A model generated the notes under the pieces. That model was not told the origin of the DNA, searched no databases, and worked only from the letters and a program-made list of their open reading frames with translations. Of a stretch of DNA of 64,000 nucleotides, positions 61,441 through 64,000 are shown one piece after another (the first letter of the stretch is position 1; each line of letters opens with the position of its first letter). This stretch comes from Granulosicoccus sp036478595 (GTDB lineage: Bacteria > Pseudomonadota > Gammaproteobacteria > Granulosicoccales > Granulosicoccaceae), in the NCBI GenBank assembly GCA_036478595.1, contig JAZGEF010000069.1:62001-126000 (forward strand), given 5' to 3'. Position numbers and translations under genes: made by a program.

Positions 61441-61982
61441 TAGCTTGGGCCCTCTTTGTTATGCGGTACCTCAGGCGGCATCTGCGGAGGCAAGGGCTCT
61501 GCTTCAAAGTGCGGTTCTACATCGCGGATATGTGCTGCCATCTCACCAGTTTCAAGTTCGTGGAGGCTATCTTCGTGCAACGCATGCACCAGGATCTCAT
61601 CCTCGGGCGTAAAATTAATTGCAGTGGTACCGGGTGTGAGCGTTATTGAATTTGCATAGATGACACGACCAAGCTCGGTGTCCGGCGTAGCGGTGACCCG
61701 GCGCAGAGTGGGTTTAATCGGCATGTCCGGCGTAAGAATTCGTTTGGTTACATCGATATTAGACAATAGAATTTGCCAGCCCAACCAAGCCCAATATTCA
61801 AAAATATGCAAAAAACGGAAGTAAATAGGCTGGCCGCGATGCCGAAGCACACGCATCTTGACAGCCAACCAGCCAACCAGCAACACCGAGACGCCACCCA
61901 GCAGCAGCAGTTGAGTTTTGAACAGGCCAGACAACAATAACCAAAGAATGGCCATCGTTACCATCAGGCGAATTGTTAACAT
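61440..61982 (-). CDS. mrpE: Cation/proton antiporter subunit MrpE
   Basis: 180 residues with two N-terminal helices, followed by a cytoplasmic domain with ANSITLTPGTTAINFTPED, the MrpE signature, and HALHEDSLHELETGEMAAHIRD. First gene of the operon. A 185-bp divergent region separates it from the esterase gene; no clear promoter could be fixed. The order E-F-G-A(C-term)-B-C-D-A(N-term)-small-D differs from Bacillus (A-B-C-D-E-F-G). Confidence 0.93.
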   Translation of the reverse strand: MLTIRLMVTMAILWLLLSGLFKTQLLLLGGVSVLLVGWLAVKMRVLRHRGQPIYFRFLHIFEYWAWLGWQILLSNIDVTKRILTPDMPIKPTLRRVTATPDTELGRVIYANSITLTPGTTAINFTPEDEILVHALHEDSLHELETGEMAAHIRDVEPHFEAEPLPPQMPPEVPHNKEGPS

Positions 61983-62167
61983 ATTGGTTTTGCTCTTATT
62001 TAGTTTGTGACCAATTTGGTAATTTTACCATGCCAGCAAGTTCTCAGAACGACTAGATCGTCGACAACAAACGGTTAAAATGCAGTTAGTTATCGGGGTT
62101 AACTCACAGCAAAAGGTAGCCCGTCTGATAAACTCCGACGACTTATTTACGCAAGGGCTCAAAATTC

Positions 62168-63514
62168 GTGTCACGCACTGCACTAACCGCCATACTCCTT
62201 GTTCTGGCACTGTCTCTGGCTGCTTGTAGCGACTCACCCAAGTCGGTGGCTCCCCCTCCTGACAGCAATGGTGTCTTTACGCTTAGCCTGGGCACAAGTG
62301 CCGTGTCTGTATCCGAAGGCGCAGGTGCCGCGTCTATATCGTTAAGTATTGCTCGAGATTCGGGCCACACGCTGCCCATCAATCTGGAGGCGGAAACCCT
62401 CAACGGGGCCGATGCGAAAAACCTGCGCTGGGAGTTCCAAGACGAGCAATTAACAAGCAACGAAAATAGCACTGCCATGCTGTTAATGTTGGATATTGGC
62501 GTAGCGCCGCTTCCTCCTGTGCCCAATCAACGCCAAATTCGTATAGTCGCCTCCGATGGTACAAACGCACCGGTGCAATCCACAGTAACACTGGACATCA
62601 CACCGACAGACCGGCCTGACATCTATTTGCTCGCCGGACAAAGCAATATGGTGGGGTTTAGTGAAGATGGCTCCAAAAAAAGTGCAGCTGGTCAACTGGA
62701 TGCCGTTAACAGCCGCATCTTTCAGCTTAACGTGACCGGCAACGATCAAGAACATTTCAAAACCGCTGGCGACTTTACTGATCCTGCTCAAATTGCCGTG
62801 CCGGACCCGCGGTACACGCCCGCCGTCGACCCATTGCATGAAGGGTTCGATACGCTTATTCAAGACAAAATGGGCAGCAAAATTGGCCTCGGCTTGAAGT
62901 TTGCGAAAGAGAGCTTGCCCAACACAACAGCCGATATCTACCTGGTACCCGCCGCCTGGTCTGACACTGGGTTCTGCCGACGAGAAACCAATTTAGTCGA
63001 GGGCTTGGGCTGGCTGCCAGTAGCACCACCCACCAGCTCAGCCTTCACTGGCACATTGCTTCACGACAGAGCTCTGGCACGCCTAAATCTAGTGTTAAGC
63101 GAAACCGATGGAATACTCCGCGGTATTCTGTGGCACCAAGGTGAAGGCGATTCTGACGATGCCGCCTGCGCTGCAGCCTACACAAGCAATCTGCAAGCGT
63201 TTGTCGCATCAATTAGAACTAACGCAACTGTTGATGCCAGAGGCCCATCCGGCCGTGGCCCTACCGTCAATATCCCACTAGTTGTTGGCACTATGAGCGC
63301 AGCAGTTGGCGCTTTCCCTGATTTGAAACAGCAGGTGGACGATGCTCTACGCACAGTTGGCAGCAATATTCCTTTCTCGGACGTAGTACTCACAGACGAC
63401 TTGATCCCGCCAGCTTACGATTGCGGTGATGGCTGCGTTCACTATGGGGCAGAATCCTATAGAGAAATGGGTACACGATATGCTGAGAAGCTACGAGCTA
63501 TACAGCAACGATAA
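62168..63514 (+). CDS. Lipoprotein with SGNH-type carbohydrate acetylesterase domain
   Basis: 448 residues. Start GTG 62168 directly precedes a lipobox LSLAAC (Cys20). An Ig-like domain covers about 35-147 (SVSEGAGAASISLSIARD...). The catalytic part from about 150 has IYLLAGQSNM with nucleophile S159 and GILWHQGEGDSDD, the signatures of the sialate O-acetylesterase/CE6 acetylxylan esterase group. Would remove acetyl groups from sugars at the cell surface; acetyl-xylan suits the GH10 gene of this window, but sialate or other sugars are possible. Confidence 0.82.
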   Translation: MSRTALTAILLVLALSLAACSDSPKSVAPPPDSNGVFTLSLGTSAVSVSEGAGAASISLSIARDSGHTLPINLEAETLNGADAKNLRWEFQDEQLTSNENSTAMLLMLDIGVAPLPPVPNQRQIRIVASDGTNAPVQSTVTLDITPTDRPDIYLLAGQSNMVGFSEDGSKKSAAGQLDAVNSRIFQLNVTGNDQEHFKTAGDFTDPAQIAVPDPRYTPAVDPLHEGFDTLIQDKMGSKIGLGLKFAKESLPNTTADIYLVPAAWSDTGFCRRETNLVEGLGWLPVAPPTSSAFTGTLLHDRALARLNLVLSETDGILRGILWHQGEGDSDDAACAAAYTSNLQAFVASIRTNATVDARGPSGRGPTVNIPLVVGTMSAAVGAFPDLKQQVDDALRTVGSNIPFSDVVLTDDLIPPAYDCGDGCVHYGAESYREMGTRYAEKLRAIQQR

Positions 63515-63660
63515 GCTATCCTTTAGCGATCTGTGAACCCTGTCTCAGTCGATTCGTTGAGTGTGTCCCGATATCTAGGTACAAGGCGAGACTGGCCAAA
63601 TCATATCGATTATTTGGTCGATAAACTACTCTGTTCCCCACGGCAATTGCCCGGTAAACC

Positions 63661-64000
63661 ATGAAACGTTTAAACCGCAACTCGATCTTGTTGCTTCTTA
63701 CCTTGCCCGCCTTGCTGCTAGGAGGCTGCAGCGGTAATAAATCGACAAACAACGGACAGTTTTTGATTGCAGCTACGGCGCCAACTGATGCCGTGCAAGA
63801 AGGCGACCCTACAGGTATTACTTTGCCTGTGACTATCACCAGAATGAATGATCACTCAGCGCCGCTCACTTTAAGGGTAGAGACAAGCGATCAGCTGCTA
63901 TTGGCCAGCTTCGATACTAACGAGCTCACACCAGATAACGACAATACTACGTTAAATGTCAGCCTCGCTATTGCTGACTTACCCATACAGGCACACACTA
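63661..64000 (+). CDS. Lipoprotein, N-terminal part, probable paralogue of the preceding gene
   Basis: Frame open to the window end; 113 residues visible. Lipobox LLLGGC (Cys23), then a beta-sandwich-like stretch (AVQEGDPTGITLPVTITR and LRVETSDQLLLASFDTNEL) arranged as in the domain before the esterase part of 62168-63514 (VSEGxxxxxISLSIxRxxxHxxP against QEGDPxxxTLPVTITRxxDHxxP). Probably the start of a second surface esterase or related protein; the catalytic part lies outside the window. Confidence 0.65.
   Translation, partial: MKRLNRNSILLLLTLPALLLGGCSGNKSTNNGQFLIAATAPTDAVQEGDPTGITLPVTITRMNDHSAPLTLRVETSDQLLLASFDTNELTPDNDNTTLNVSLAIADLPIQAHT

Noticed and set aside
63516..63839. 107-residue minus-strand frame at the right end
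   Set aside because: It covers the start of a plus-strand lipoprotein gene with a clear lipobox; the minus-strand product has no signal or domain.

Overview
The window looks like chromosome from a free-living, probably marine, proteobacterium, most likely a gammaproteobacterium. The grounds are the HexR/Entner-Doudoroff block, DsbB, the RluA-type enzyme, many envelope lipoproteins, a TRAP transporter and an Mrp-type cation antiporter. GC looks intermediate (about half). Genus cannot be fixed from the sequence alone. I saw no rRNA, tRNA, CRISPR array or intact insertion sequence.

Layout. (1) 1-7.9 kb: the 3' half of a sarcosine-oxidase-like four-subunit flavoenzyme (alpha and gamma subunits), a two-subunit NAD-linked formate dehydrogenase and formate-THF ligase. 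(2) 8-13.3 kb, minus strand: an orphan amino-acid-binding protein, a thioredoxin-like protein, two paralogous lipoproteins, a pseudouridine synthase and a TauE-type exporter. (3) 13.5-18.2 kb: mgsABC-gmaS-ribH. Blocks 1 and 3 together form the N-methylglutamate route for methylamine: GmaS and MgsABC make N-methylglutamate, the Mgd enzyme oxidises it and hands C1 to tetrahydrofolate, and Fhs plus formate dehydrogenase take C1 to CO2 with gain of ATP and NADH. (4) 18.2-25.5 kb: hydroxypyruvate/glyoxylate-type reductase, amidase, a TRAP transporter and glycerate 2-kinase. (5) 25.5-27.5 kb: a decayed accessory patch with fused IS66/IS3 remnants, an HD-domain gene under a perfect 18-bp inverted repeat, and a frameshifted small lipoprotein gene.

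(6) 27.6-34.5 kb: a FAD oxidoreductase divergent from a TetR-RND(MMPL)-LolA-like-beta-barrel cassette. (7) 34.7-41.8 kb: a GH10 xylanase lipoprotein, dsbB, a calcium-repeat/CBM9-like lipoprotein, an RMF-like small protein and a Calx-beta lipoprotein. (8) 41.8-54.3 kb: central carbon, with glcDEF, pyk, hexR-pgl-zwf and, divergently, edd-eda, with candidate HexR operators between zwf and edd. (9) 54.3-62 kb: a nine-gene Mrp-like antiporter operon with a split A subunit and three large antiporter-type subunits. (10) 62.1 kb to the end: two tandem lipoprotein genes, the first an SGNH-type carbohydrate esterase.

Taken together the window suits an organism that burns methylated amines for energy, runs sugars through the Entner-Doudoroff pathway, oxidises glycolate, attacks plant or algal xylan and keeps a sodium/proton economy.
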